Part shown: positions 7,671-16,226 of the stretch, one piece after another | How the letters are laid out: each line of letters starts with the position of its first letter | Position numbering within the stretch: position 1 is the stretch's first letter | Notes under the pieces: model-generated | Databases searched by the model: none | What the model saw: only the letters and a program-made list of their open reading frames with translations | Told to the model about the DNA's origin: nothing | Assembly: GCA_024235995.1 (NCBI GenBank) | Contig: JACKLI010000001.1 | Coordinates: forward strand, 248,001-312,000 | Direction of reading: 5' to 3' | Source: Burkholderiaceae bacterium | Lineage (GTDB): Bacteria; Pseudomonadota; Gammaproteobacteria; Burkholderiales; Burkholderiaceae_C | DNA: 64,000 nucleotides | Made by a program: the position numbers and the translations under genes

Positions 7671-8667
7671 GTAATCGGGCGGCGTCGCGGGCAAAATACG
7701 TCAGCACCCCGTCGGCACCGGCGCGCTTGAAGGCCAGCAGCGCCTCCATCATCACGCGGTCATGGTCCAGCCAGCCGTTTTGCGCCGCGGCCTTGAGCAT
7801 GGCGTACTCGCCGCTGACCTGGTAGGCGAAGGTCGGCACGTGGAACGTGTCCTTCACGCGGCGCAGCACGTCCAGGTAGGGCATGCCGGGCTTGACCATC
7901 ACCATGTCGGCGCCTTCCTGCAGGTCGATGGCGACCTCGCGCAGCGCCTCGTCGCCGTTACCCGGGTCCATCTGGTAGACCTTCTTGTCGCCCTTGCCCA
8001 GGTTGGCGGCCGAACCCACGGCGTCGCGGAACGGCCCGTAGAAGGCGCTGGCGTACTTGGCGCTGTAGGCCATGATGCGGGTGTGGATGTGGCCCTTGGC
8101 CTCCAGCGCCTGGCGGATGGCGCCGATGCGCCCGTCCATCATGTCGCTGGGCGCCACGATGTCCACGCCGGCCGCGGCCTGCGTGAGCGCCTGCTTGACC
8201 AGCTGTCCCACGGTCTCGTCGTTCAGGATGTAGCCGCTCTTGTCCAGCCAGCCGTCCTGGCCGTGGCTGGTGTAGGGGTCCAGCGCCACGTCGGTCATGA
8301 TGCCCAGCTCGGGAAAGCGCTTCTTCAGCTCGCGCACCACGCGCGGGACCAGGCCGCGCGCGTTGGTCGACTCGCTGCCCTTGTCGTCCTTGAGCCTGGC
8401 GTCGATCACCGGAAACAGCGCCATGACGGGGATGCCCAGCGCCACGCATTCCTCGGCCACCGGCAGCAGCAGGTCCAGCGACAGGCGCTCCACGCCCGGC
8501 ATGGAGGGCACGGCCTGGCGCTTGCCCTTGCCGTCGAGCACGAACACGGGGTAGATCAGGTCGTCGGCCGACAGGCGGTGCTCGCGCACCAGGCGGCGGG
8601 TGAAATCGTCGCGGCGCAGGCGGCGCGGGCGCAGGGCGGGAAACGGGGCGGGAGCGAAAGGGGTCAT
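7657..8667 (-). CDS. hemB: Delta-aminolevulinic acid dehydratase (porphobilinogen synthase)
   Basis: HemB condenses two 5-aminolevulinates to porphobilinogen in tetrapyrrole synthesis. The product is 336 residues, standard length. The start MTPFAPAPFPALRPRRLRR at 8667 was chosen because an upstream open extension to 8901 runs through the sRNA region. Visible family features are the active-site lysines, in MAYSAKYASAFYGPFR and in MVKPGMPYLD (Schiff base), and the GIMTDVALDPYTSHGQDG metal/substrate loop. Its last codons are formed by a dispersed repeat. hemJ, for a later step of haem synthesis, lies divergently at 8940. Confidence 0.97.
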   Translation of the reverse strand: MTPFAPAPFPALRPRRLRRDDFTRRLVREHRLSADDLIYPVFVLDGKGKRQAVPSMPGVERLSLDLLLPVAEECVALGIPVMALFPVIDARLKDDKGSESTNARGLVPRVVRELKKRFPELGIMTDVALDPYTSHGQDGWLDKSGYILNDETVGQLVKQALTQAAAGVDIVAPSDMMDGRIGAIRQALEAKGHIHTRIMAYSAKYASAFYGPFRDAVGSAANLGKGDKKVYQMDPGNGDEALREVAIDLQEGADMVMVKPGMPYLDVLRRVKDTFHVPTFAYQVSGEYAMLKAAAQNGWLDHDRVMMEALLAFKRAGADGVLTYFARDAARLLQNK

Positions 8668-8747
8668 GGGGGAAAATTGTGCCCCAAACGGCGGCCGGCC
8701 CGACGGGGCGCCGGACGATCCCCACGCCCCCGAAAAGTTCATGGGTT

Positions 8748-8779
8748 TTGTGGAAAGCGATGCACACTTTTGGTATATT
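8748..8779 (+). promoter_or_regulatory. Candidate promoter of the structured sRNA
   Basis: A TATATT -10-like hexamer at 8774-8779 lies about seven bases before the first hairpin. The -35 region is weak (GTGGAA at 8750-8755 with 18-base spacing is the best match). Confidence 0.4.
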
Positions 8780-8785
8780 TCATTC

Positions 8786-8885
8786 GGGCGATTCGTCGCC
8801 CCCCGCTTTTCCTCCCTGAGCGGGAGCCTTGATGTGTGACAGCAGACAGGCTTTTGACCCCAGCCGTTCGCGGCTGGGGTTTTTT
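8786..8885 (+). ncRNA. Structured small RNA with CCUCC in a hairpin loop (candidate betaproteobacterial toxic sRNA)
   Basis: The segment folds into a series of hairpins: GGGCGA/TCGCCC (8786-8801), CCCGC/GCGGG (8802-8806 with 8820-8824) whose 13-base loop contains the anti-Shine-Dalgarno sequence CCTCC, then AGCCT/AGGCT (8825-8829 with 8848-8852), and ends in a strong terminator. It has a promoter-like sequence and no convincing coding frame. It resembles what I remember of the Rfam family Betaproteobacteria toxic small RNA, described among genes that could not be cloned in E. coli and thought to occlude ribosomes. The family assignment is from memory and not verified. Confidence 0.6.
8858..8885 (+). 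terminator. Rho-independent terminator of the sRNA
   Basis: CCCCAGCCG (8858-8866), loop TTCG, CGGCTGGGG (8871-8879) and six T residues. The UUCG tetraloop makes it unusually stable. Confidence 0.92.
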
Positions 8886-8939
8886 GCTCTGGCGCCACCA
8901 CGCGAGCCCGCGCACCGGGCCGCCGCCTACACTCGCCCC

Positions 8940-9368
8940 ATGTTGTGGATCAAAGCCCTGCACATCGTGTTCGTGGTCAGCTGGTTCGCGGGCCTGTTCT
9001 ACCTGCCGCGCATCTTCGTCAACCTGGCCATGGTGCTCCCCCAGTCCAGCGCCGAGCGCACGCGGCTGCTGCTGATGGCGCGCAAGCTGTACCGCTTCAT
9101 GACCCTGCTGGCGGTGCCCGCGCTGGCCCTGGGCCTGTGGCTGTGGCTGGGCTACGGCATCGGCCAGGGGCCGGGCAACGGCTGGCTGCACGCCAAGCTG
9201 GCGGTGGTGCTGCTGCTGATCGCCTACCACGCGGTCTGCGCGCGGCTGCTGGCGCGCTTCGAGCGCGGCCAGGCCACGCCCGGCCACGTGTGGTTCCGCT
9301 GGTTCAACGAACTGCCCGTGCTGGGCCTGCTGGCGGCCGTCATCCTGGTGGTCGTCAAGCCGTTTTGA
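8940..9368 (+). CDS. hemJ: Protoporphyrinogen IX oxidase HemJ (UPF0093)
   Basis: The protein has 142 residues and four predicted membrane helices. The N-terminal LWIKALHIVFVVSWFAGLFY contains the conserved histidine and W-x-A-G-L-F-Y motif of HemJ; MARKLYRFMT and WLHAKLAVVLLL follow. HemJ oxidises protoporphyrinogen IX to protoporphyrin IX in bacteria without HemG or HemY. The location beside hemB supports the haem role. The start is the ATG immediately before LWIK; upstream in-frame sequence lies within the sRNA. Confidence 0.9.
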   Translation: MLWIKALHIVFVVSWFAGLFYLPRIFVNLAMVLPQSSAERTRLLLMARKLYRFMTLLAVPALALGLWLWLGYGIGQGPGNGWLHAKLAVVLLLIAYHAVCARLLARFERGQATPGHVWFRWFNELPVLGLLAAVILVVVKPF

Positions 9369-9384
9369 GGCGCCGCGCGGCCCC

Positions 9385-10500
9385 ATGGGACGCTCCCCCC
9401 CTTCCACCGCCTGGCCGCTGACGCTGCTGTACGCGGCGCTGATCGTCTACGCCAGCCTGTTTCCGTTCACCGGCTGGCGCGACCAGGGCATCGTGCCCTG
9501 GGCCTACCTGCACGCGCCCTGGCCCCGGTACTGGACGGGGTTCGACCTGGCGATCAACCTGGTGGGCTACCTGCCCATGGGCTTTCTGCTGGCGCTGGCG
9601 CTGCTGCGCACCGGGCCGCGCTGGACGGCGGCGCTGCTGGCCGGCCTGGCCACGGCGGCGCTGTCCTTCGCCATGGAATGCCTGCAGTCGTACCTGCCGC
9701 TGCGCGTGGCCTCCAACGTGGACCTGGGCTTCAACGCCCTGGGCGGCGCGCTGGGCGCGCTCGGCGCCGCGGTGCTCGATCGCCTGGGCGCCATCGAGCA
9801 GGGGCGGCGCGTGCGCAGCCGCTGGTTCGCGCGCGACGCCCGCGGCGCGCTGGTGCTGCTGGCGCTGTGGCCCATCGGCCTGTTGTTTCCGCTGCCGGTG
9901 GCCTTCGGCATGGGCCAGGTCTACGAGCGCAGCGAGGACGCGCTGGGCGCATGGCTGCAGGGCACGCCCTTCCTGGACTGGCTGCCGGTGCGCGACATCG
10001 AGCTGCAGCCCATGCTGCCCTGGGCCGAGGCCGCCAGCGTGGCGCTGGGCGCGCTGGCGCCCTGCCTGCTGGGCTATTGCGTGATTGCCCCGCGCGGGCG
10101 GCGCGCCGTGTTTGCCGCCGCCGCGCTGGCCGCGGGCATCGCCGTGTCGACCCTGTCGACCGCGCTGTCCTTCGGGCCGGCCAACGCCTGGACCTGGGTG
10201 ACGCCCTCGGTGCAGCACGGCCTGCCGCTGGCGGCGCTGGCGGCGGCGCTGCTGCTGGCGCTGCCCCCGCGTGCCTGCGCCGCCGCCCTTGGCCTGGTCG
10301 TTCTGGCCCAGCTGGCGCTGCTCAACAGTTCCACGCCCAATGTGTACTTTGCGGCTACGCTCCAAAATTGGGAGCAGGGGCGCTTCATCCACTTCTACGG
10401 CCTGGCCCAGTGGCTGGGCTGGCTGTGGCCCTTTGCGGTGCTGGGTTGGCTGCTGGCGCGCCTGCTGGCGCGGGCGCCGGTGCCTAGAATCAGGCCATGA
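9385..10500 (+). CDS. VanZ-family membrane protein
   Basis: This 371-residue protein is mostly transmembrane. The N-terminal half has the VanZ-type pattern (YASLFPFTGW, then FDLAINLVGYLPMGF and ECLQSYLPLRVASNVDLGFNALGGALGALG). VanZ-like proteins are multi-pass membrane proteins, linked in one case to teicoplanin resistance; their general role is unknown. The C-terminal half is additional hydrophobic sequence without a known domain that I recognise. The stop overlaps the start of the next gene (ATGA at 10497-10500), so the two are translationally coupled. Confidence 0.85.
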   Translation: MGRSPPSTAWPLTLLYAALIVYASLFPFTGWRDQGIVPWAYLHAPWPRYWTGFDLAINLVGYLPMGFLLALALLRTGPRWTAALLAGLATAALSFAMECLQSYLPLRVASNVDLGFNALGGALGALGAAVLDRLGAIEQGRRVRSRWFARDARGALVLLALWPIGLLFPLPVAFGMGQVYERSEDALGAWLQGTPFLDWLPVRDIELQPMLPWAEAASVALGALAPCLLGYCVIAPRGRRAVFAAAALAAGIAVSTLSTALSFGPANAWTWVTPSVQHGLPLAALAAALLLALPPRACAAALGLVVLAQLALLNSSTPNVYFAATLQNWEQGRFIHFYGLAQWLGWLWPFAVLGWLLARLLARAPVPRIRP

Positions 10501-10829
10501 GCCCGCCCTACTACCAGCGCCACATCTTCTTTTGCCTGAACCAGCGCACCCACGGTGAAAACTGCTGCGCCGACCACGGCGCCCAGGCCGCGTTCGATCA
10601 CTGCAAGGCGCGCGTCAAGGCCGAGGGCCTGGCCGGCGTGGGCCAGGTGCGCGTCAACAAGGCCGGCTGCCTGGACCGCTGCGCCGGCGCGCCGGTGGCC
10701 GTGGTGTACCCCGAGGGCACCTGGTACTCCTACGTGGACATCGGCGACATCGACGAGATCGTCGACTCGCACCTCAAGCACGGCCAGGTCGTCGAGCGCC
10801 TGCTGCTGCCACCGGACGTGGGCCGCTGA
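10497..10829 (+). CDS. Thioredoxin-like [2Fe-2S] ferredoxin domain protein
   Basis: The product has 110 residues. Cysteines at FFCLNQ, GENCCADHG and KAGCLDRCAGAP follow the pattern of thioredoxin-fold [2Fe-2S] proteins, and AGAPVAVVYPEGTWYSYVD is the typical C-terminal strand. Such proteins transfer electrons or shuttle clusters; the partner is unknown. It overlaps the vanZ-like gene by four bases and precedes an alpha/beta hydrolase, an arrangement that suggests a small operon. Confidence 0.88.
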   Translation: MSPPYYQRHIFFCLNQRTHGENCCADHGAQAAFDHCKARVKAEGLAGVGQVRVNKAGCLDRCAGAPVAVVYPEGTWYSYVDIGDIDEIVDSHLKHGQVVERLLLPPDVGR

Positions 10830-10892
10830 GGCTGGCGCGCGCCCCGCCGTTTACAAGCTTTTTCACGTTCTCGCGCGGATGCGGCAAGCGCC

Positions 10893-10914
10893 GGTAGCTA
10901 TAATTTAAATAGCT
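10893..10914. repeat. Partial copy of dispersed repeat upstream of hydrolase gene
   Basis: GTAGCTATAATTTAAATAGC is an AT-rich fragment with the repeat's AATAGCT core. It directly precedes the hydrolase start and could contribute a -10 element (TATAAT). Confidence 0.4.
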
Positions 10915-10915
10915 G

Positions 10916-11554
10916 ATGAACGCCTTGACCCAATCGCTGACGCTGCCGGGCCCCGCCGGCGCGATCGAGGCCCTGCTCGACACGCCCCTGCTGGCCGAAG
11001 GCGCCGCCCCGCGCGGCACCGCCGTCATCGCCCACCCCCACCCGCAGTTCGGCGGCACCATGACCAACAAGGTGGTGCAGACCGTGGCGCGCGCCTGCGT
11101 GCTGTGCGGCTGGCGCGCGCTGCGCTTCAATTTTCGCGGCGTGGGCGCCAGCCAGGGCGCCTACGACGAAGGCCGCGGCGAGCTGCAGGACATGCTGGCC
11201 GCCATCGAGCAGCAGGCGCCGGCCGATGCGCCGCTGGCGATCGCCGGCTTCTCGTTCGGCGCCTTCGTGGCCAGCCAGGCCGTCGCCGCGCTGCAGGGCC
11301 GGCGCCCGATCGAGCGCGTGGTGCTGGTGGGCACGGCCGCCCAGCACTTCGCGGTGGCGCCAGTGCCGGCGGAACTCCACGCCGCCACCCTGGTCATCCA
11401 TGGCGAGCACGACGACACCGTGCCGCTGGCCGCCGTGCTCGACTGGGCGCGCCCGCAGAGCCTGCCGGTCACCGTGGTGCCCGGCGGCGGCCATTTCTTT
11501 CACGGGCAGCTGCCGCTGCTCAAGTCGCTGGTGGCGCGCCACGTGCGCGCCTGA
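10916..11554 (+). CDS. Alpha/beta hydrolase (dienelactone hydrolase-like)
   Basis: The protein has 212 residues. The nucleophile elbow is GFSFGAF, with serine in the G-x-S-x-G position; the acid/base residues are plausibly in HGEHDDTVPL and GGGHFFHGQL. An AHPHPQFGGTMTNKVVQT segment near residue 38 is characteristic of the YfhR-like, CocE-related small hydrolases frequent in proteobacteria. The substrate is unknown. It is separated from the ferredoxin gene by a short AT-rich stretch with a possible promoter. Confidence 0.9.
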   Translation: MNALTQSLTLPGPAGAIEALLDTPLLAEGAAPRGTAVIAHPHPQFGGTMTNKVVQTVARACVLCGWRALRFNFRGVGASQGAYDEGRGELQDMLAAIEQQAPADAPLAIAGFSFGAFVASQAVAALQGRRPIERVVLVGTAAQHFAVAPVPAELHAATLVIHGEHDDTVPLAAVLDWARPQSLPVTVVPGGGHFFHGQLPLLKSLVARHVRA

Positions 11555-11589
11555 ACCACCCCATCCACTTTTTCCCGTTGCCCAAGCCG

Positions 11590-12750
11590 ATGATGAACCG
11601 CCTGCTCAAGACCCTTGCCGCCTTCACCCTGTCCAGCGCCGCGCTGCTGGCCCACGCGCAGGCGCCGCAGCCGCCCGAGGTCGCCGCCAAGGCCTACCTG
11701 CTGATGGACGTCAGCTCGGGCCAGATCCTGGCGGGCAAGGACATGGACGCGCCGGTCGAGCCGGCCTCGCTGACCAAGCTGATGACCGCCTACGTGGTGT
11801 TCGACGCCCTGCGCGCCAAGAAGGTCAGCCTGGCGCAGACCCTGCCGGTGAGCGAGCGTGCCTGGAAGACGCCGGGCTCGCGCATGTTCATCGACCCCAA
11901 GATGCAGGTGCCGGTGGAAGACCTCGTCAAGGGCATGCTGGTGCAGTCGGGCAACGACGCCACCGTGGCCCTGGCCGAGGGCGTGGGCGGCACGGTGGAG
12001 CGCTTCGTCGAGATGATGAACGACCAGGCCAAGGCGCTGGGCCTGAAGAACACGCACTACGCCAACGTCGACGGCCTGCCGGACCCGGCCCACGTCACCA
12101 CCGCGCGCGACCTGGCCACGCTGTCGGCACGGCTGATGCAGGACTTTCCGGAGGACGTGAAGTACTTCGCCATCAAGAAGTACCGCTACCCCGGCACCCC
12201 GGCCAGCAACGACACCAACCGCAACACCCTGCTGTTTCGCGACCCCACGGTCGACGGCCTGAAGACCGGCCACACCAAGGCCGCCGGCTACTGCCTGGTG
12301 GCCACTGCGGCGCGCGACTTTCCCAACCTCAAGGGCCGGCGCCTGGTGTCGGTGCTGCTGGGCGCCACCAGCGACAGCGCGCGCGCCAACGAGTCGCAGA
12401 AGCTGCTCAACTGGGGCTACACCGCCTGGGAGGACGTCAAGCTGTTCGACGCCGGCCAGGCCGTGGCCACGCCGCGCGTGTGGAAGGGCAAGGCCAGCGA
12501 GCTCAAGCTGGGCAGCGTCACGCCCATCGTGGTGTCGGTGCCGGCCGGCAGCGCCGCCCAGGTCAAGACCGAGGTGGCGCGCCCCGAGCCGCTGATCGCC
12601 CCCTTCAAGAAGGACCAGGTGGTGGCCACGCTCAAGATCACGCAAAACGGCCAGCCCCTGGGCGAGGTGCCGCTGGTCGCGCTCGAGGGCGTCGAGGAAT
12701 CGGGCTTCCTGGGCCGCGCCTGGGACGCCATGCGCCTGTGGATCAAGTGA
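11590..12750 (+). CDS. dacC: D-alanyl-D-alanine carboxypeptidase (penicillin-binding protein 5/6 family)
   Basis: The 386-residue protein trims the terminal D-alanine from peptidoglycan pentapeptides in the periplasm. A signal peptide ends at ALLAHA. The serine-protease-like motifs of PBP5 are all present: SLTK (SxxK), SGN and KTGHT (KTG). A C-terminal PBP5-C domain is followed by an amphipathic helix (RAWDAMRLWIK) that anchors the enzyme to the membrane. Two adjacent ATG codons (11590, 11593) could start it. The next gene starts three bases after its stop. Confidence 0.93.
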   Translation: MMNRLLKTLAAFTLSSAALLAHAQAPQPPEVAAKAYLLMDVSSGQILAGKDMDAPVEPASLTKLMTAYVVFDALRAKKVSLAQTLPVSERAWKTPGSRMFIDPKMQVPVEDLVKGMLVQSGNDATVALAEGVGGTVERFVEMMNDQAKALGLKNTHYANVDGLPDPAHVTTARDLATLSARLMQDFPEDVKYFAIKKYRYPGTPASNDTNRNTLLFRDPTVDGLKTGHTKAAGYCLVATAARDFPNLKGRRLVSVLLGATSDSARANESQKLLNWGYTAWEDVKLFDAGQAVATPRVWKGKASELKLGSVTPIVVSVPAGSAAQVKTEVARPEPLIAPFKKDQVVATLKITQNGQPLGEVPLVALEGVEESGFLGRAWDAMRLWIK

Positions 12751-12753
12751 TCG

Positions 12754-14760
12754 GTGCCTGAGCCGGCCGCGCCCGCCGGGCCGGCGGCGGCCGCCCCGTT
12801 GCTGGCCCAGGGCCAGGTCGAGGCCGCGCGGGCCCTGCTGCTGCCGTGGCTGCGGCAGCAGCCGGACGATGCCGCGGCCTGGCAGCTGCTGGGCCTGGTG
12901 CACCTGCAACAGGGCGAGGCCGAGCCGGCGCGCACCGCGCTCGGCCGCGCGCTGGCGCTGGATGGGCAGAACGCGCGCACCCTGTCCCTGCTGGCCGTGG
13001 CCTGCGTGCAGGCCGGCGTGCCGGCGCAGGCCGTCGCCCATTTCGACCGCGCGCTGGCCCTGGCTCCCGCCGAACCCGGCCTGTGGCACGACCGCGGCCG
13101 GGCGCTGTTCGAGGCCGGGCGCCCGGGCGAGGCGCTGGCCAGCTTCGAGCGCACGCTGGCGCTGGCGCCGCGGCATGCCCAGGCCTGGCTCAACCGCGGC
13201 AACATGCTGCGCGAGCTGGGCCGCGTCGACGAGGCCCTGGCCAGCCTGGCCACCGCCGCCCGCCTGGCGCCGCAGGACGCCCTGGTGCTGCGCGCGCTGG
13301 GCCAGACCCTGGAGCGCGCCGGCCGCGCGGGCGATGCGCTGGCGGCCTACCACGGCGCCTGGCAGCGCGACCCGGGCGATGCCGGCTTGGCCTGCGCGCT
13401 CATGAATCTGAAGCAGCATGAGGCCGATTGGCGCGGGCTGGAAGCCCTTTTTTCCCAGACGCTGGCGCAAATCGACCACGCGCGCGCGGGCGTGGCCAGT
13501 TGGGCCATGCTGTCGCACCCCGGCGCCTCGGGCGCCGAGTTGCTGCGCGGCGCCCAGGCGCAGGCCCGCACGCTGCGCCAGGGCCTGGCCGCGGCGCCGC
13601 CGCTGGCGCCGCGCCCGGCCAGCCGCCGGCGCCTGCGCGTCGGCTACCTGTCGGCCGACTTCCGCGAGCACGCCATGGCCTACCTGATGGCCGGCGTGTT
13701 CGAGCACCATGACCGCGCCGGCTTCGAGATCGTCGGCATCGACCTGCACCGCCCGCCCGTGCCCGACTCGCCCATGCGCGCCCGGCTGCGCCAGGCGCTG
13801 GGCCCCTTCGTCGACGCCAGCGACCCGCGGCCCGAGCGCGCCCTGGCCGCCGTGCGCGCGCTCGGGCTGGACATCGCCGTCGACCTGATGGGCCTGACGC
13901 GCCACGGCCGCCCCGAACTGCTGGCTCAGCGCGTGGCGCCCGTCCAGGTGGGCTACCTGGGCTTTCCGGGCACCTGCGGCATGGCCGAGCTGGACTACAT
14001 CCTGGGCGACCGCTGGGTCACGCCCGCGGGTGCCGAGGCCGACTTCGCCGAGCACGTCGTGCGGCTGCCGGACAGCTTCCAGGCCAACGACGCGCGCCGC
14101 GTGCGGCCCGCCGCCGCGCCGCCGCGCGCCGAGCTGGGCCTGCCCGAGGACGGCTTCGTCTTCTGCGGCCTCAACAGCACCCACAAGATCGGTCCGCAGG
14201 TGTTCGAACTGTGGTTGCGCCTGCTGCGCGCGGTGCCCGCCAGCGTGCTGTGGCTGCTGGGCGAATCGGACGGCGTGCGCCAGCGCCTGCGCGCCGCGGC
14301 GCAGGCGGGCGGCGTCGCGCCGGCGCGGCTGGTGTTCGCCAGCCGCCGGCCCTACGCCGAGTACCTGGGGCAACTGCAGCGCGCCGACCTGTTTCTGGAC
14401 ACCTGGCCCTTCAACGCCGGCACCACCGCCAGCGACGCGCTGTGGGCCGGCCTGCCGGTGCTGACCCTGGCCGGCCGCAGCTTCGCCGGCCGCATGGCCG
14501 CCAGCCTGCTCGACGCCGTGGGCCTGCCCGAGCTCATCACGCACGGCGCGGCTCAGTATGAGGCGCTGGCCCTGCGCCTGGCGCGCGAGCCGGCGCGGCT
14601 GCACGGCCTGCGCACGCGCCTGGCCGCCGCGCGCGCCACCGCGCCGTTGTTCGACAGCGCGCGCTTCACGCGGCACCTGGAGGCGGCGTACCGCCAGATG
14701 GGGCAGCGCCACCAGCAGGGCCTGCCGCCGGCGGGCTTCGACGTCGCGCCGATTGGCTGA
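12754..14760 (+). CDS. TPR-containing O-GlcNAc transferase-like glycosyltransferase (GT41, SPINDLY type)
   Basis: This 668-residue protein begins with GTG three bases after the dacC stop. Residues 1-210 form TPR repeats (for example ALDGQNARTLSLLAVACVQA and ALAPRHAQAWLNRGNMLREL). From about residue 280 comes the GT41 catalytic region with YLSADFREHAMAYLMAGVF, GYLGFPGTCGMAELDYILGD, and FCGLNSTHKIGPQVFELW. The enzymes transfer GlcNAc from UDP-GlcNAc to Ser/Thr of proteins. Bacterial homologues modify, among other targets, surface proteins or flagellin; the target here is unknown. The tight coupling to dacC suggests an envelope-related task, which is an inference. Confidence 0.9.
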   Translation: MPEPAAPAGPAAAAPLLAQGQVEAARALLLPWLRQQPDDAAAWQLLGLVHLQQGEAEPARTALGRALALDGQNARTLSLLAVACVQAGVPAQAVAHFDRALALAPAEPGLWHDRGRALFEAGRPGEALASFERTLALAPRHAQAWLNRGNMLRELGRVDEALASLATAARLAPQDALVLRALGQTLERAGRAGDALAAYHGAWQRDPGDAGLACALMNLKQHEADWRGLEALFSQTLAQIDHARAGVASWAMLSHPGASGAELLRGAQAQARTLRQGLAAAPPLAPRPASRRRLRVGYLSADFREHAMAYLMAGVFEHHDRAGFEIVGIDLHRPPVPDSPMRARLRQALGPFVDASDPRPERALAAVRALGLDIAVDLMGLTRHGRPELLAQRVAPVQVGYLGFPGTCGMAELDYILGDRWVTPAGAEADFAEHVVRLPDSFQANDARRVRPAAAPPRAELGLPEDGFVFCGLNSTHKIGPQVFELWLRLLRAVPASVLWLLGESDGVRQRLRAAAQAGGVAPARLVFASRRPYAEYLGQLQRADLFLDTWPFNAGTTASDALWAGLPVLTLAGRSFAGRMAASLLDAVGLPELITHGAAQYEALALRLAREPARLHGLRTRLAAARATAPLFDSARFTRHLEAAYRQMGQRHQQGLPPAGFDVAPIG

Positions 14761-14773
14761 AGGGCTGAAGCGC

Positions 14774-15532
14774 TTACGCCCGCACGAAGAACAGCGCGCT
14801 CATCACCAGGCCGGTGGCGATCACGATCGCACGCACCCAGGCCGTCGGCAGGCGCCGGGCCAGGCGGGCGCCGGCCACGCCGCCCACGGTGGCGAACACG
14901 GCCATCAGCAGCGCCGGCCCCCACACGATGGCGCCGCCCAGGGCGAAGGCGGCCACCGACAGCACCGACAGCACGGACGAGTTGAGGTTCTTGAATGCGT
15001 TGGCGGTGTTCAGCCGCGTCTCGCCCACCAGCAGGTACAGCGCCAGCAGCAGGATGCCGACGCCGCCGTTGAAGTAACCCCCGTAGGCCGTGGCCAGCAG
15101 CAGGCCGGGCGCGCGCCAGGCGGCCAGGCGGCTGCCGCCTTCGCCCGCGCTCCAGCGCGCCAGGCGCGGGCCGGCGGCAAACAGCACGGTGGCCAGCAGC
15201 AGCAGCCAGGGCACCACGCCGGCAAACACCTTGGGCGGCGTCACCAGCAGCAGCAGGGCGCCGGCCACGCCGCCGGCGGCGCTGATCGCCATCTCGCGCG
15301 CCAGCAGCGCGCGCGGCAGGGCCGCCAGCTCGCGCCGAAAGCCCGCCACGCTGCCGAAGTAGCCCGGGCACACCGCCAGCGCGCTGGTGGCGTTGGCCGC
15401 GATCGGCGGCACGCCCGCCCACACCAGGGCCGGAAAGGTCAGGAAGGTGCCGCCGCCGGCCATGGCGTTGAGCACGCCGGCGCCCAGCGCGGCGGCGGCC
15501 AGCACCGCCCAGGTCAGCAGATCGCCCGTCAT
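14774..15532 (-). CDS. TauE/SafE (TSUP) family membrane permease
   Basis: The product has 252 residues and seven to eight hydrophobic segments. The TSUP signature occurs near the N-terminus (GGGTFLTFPALVWAGVPPIA, then NATSALAV) and is repeated in the C-terminal half (AYGGYFNGGVG, LNTANAFKNL). Members export or import sulfite, sulfoacetate and similar anions. It is convergent with the glycosyltransferase gene and has no neighbours that fix the substrate. Confidence 0.9.
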   Translation of the reverse strand: MTGDLLTWAVLAAAALGAGVLNAMAGGGTFLTFPALVWAGVPPIAANATSALAVCPGYFGSVAGFRRELAALPRALLAREMAISAAGGVAGALLLLVTPPKVFAGVVPWLLLLATVLFAAGPRLARWSAGEGGSRLAAWRAPGLLLATAYGGYFNGGVGILLLALYLLVGETRLNTANAFKNLNSSVLSVLSVAAFALGGAIVWGPALLMAVFATVGGVAGARLARRLPTAWVRAIVIATGLVMSALFFVRA

Positions 15533-15540
15533 TGCTTCAA

Positions 15541-15600
15541 TTTTGATAGCTTATGACGCACATTCCATGCGGGCCATAGGCCTGTTTCACTTGAAATTCA
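15541..15600. repeat. Dispersed repeat, overlapping NUDIX gene stop
   Basis: The segment has TTGATAGCT, GCATGCGGGCC, TAGGCC and TTGAAATT, the landmarks of the family. It forms the last codons and stop of the NUDIX gene. Confidence 0.6.
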
Positions 15601-16069
15601 ATGCGGAGGCATGCGCCTGCACCGCATCCAGCCCGAAGCGCTGGCCGCGCAGGTGGTCTTCCATGCAGCACAGCACCAGCGGGCTGCGGTGGCGTGCCGC
15701 GCTGGCGCGCACCTCCTCGGGCGTCAGCCACAGGGTGCGCACGATGCCGGCGTCCAGCGCGCGGCCGGGCAGCGGCTCGCCCGCGGTGCCGCAGTAGGTG
15801 ATGCGCAGCCAGGTGGTGGGCTGGCCCTCGGCGTCGCGCGAGGCGGCCAGGTACACGCCCAGCAGCGCGCTGGGCTGGAAGTGGCGCGCGGTTTCCTCCA
15901 GCGCCTCGCGCACCGCGCCCTGCTCGGGCGTCTCGCCCGGCTCCAGGTGGCCGGCGGGGGTGTTCAGGCGCAGGCCTTCGGACGTGTTCTCCTCGACCAG
16001 CAGGTAGCGGCCGTCCTGCTCGATCACGGCCGCGACGGTGACGCGCGGCCTCCAACGGGGCTTGCTCAT
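15587..16069 (-). CDS. NUDIX hydrolase
   Basis: The protein has 160 residues. The Nudix box is complete: GHLEPGETPEQGAVREALEE, with the G-x5-E-x7-R-E-x2-E-E pattern that binds the metal and diphosphate. The N-terminal strand VTVAAVIEQDGRYLLVEE is typical for MutT-like pyrophosphohydrolases such as RppH-unrelated NudJ types. Substrates may be nucleoside diphosphate derivatives or thiamine pyrophosphate. It lies divergent from pntAA; its stop is formed by a dispersed repeat. Confidence 0.9.
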   Translation of the reverse strand: MSKPRWRPRVTVAAVIEQDGRYLLVEENTSEGLRLNTPAGHLEPGETPEQGAVREALEETARHFQPSALLGVYLAASRDAEGQPTTWLRITYCGTAGEPLPGRALDAGIVRTLWLTPEEVRASAARHRSPLVLCCMEDHLRGQRFGLDAVQAHASALNFK

Positions 16070-16226
16070 GGCGCCGATTATGCAGAGCGTTTATGGGTGG
16101 CCAGGCGTGGCAGGAAAAATCAAGCACAATCGGCCCCAATCGCGGGGCTGCAGCCCCCGCCCATCGGATCGCGCCGCCCGCTGGCGCGGCGGATTCACGC
16201 ATGCGCTTGAGCAAAGAGGAGACTTC

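Noticed and set aside
10340..10385. A further repeat copy inside the vanZ-like gene
   Set aside because: GCGGCTACGCTCCAAAATTG has some resemblance to related repeats, but the landmark order is not kept, so it was not listed.
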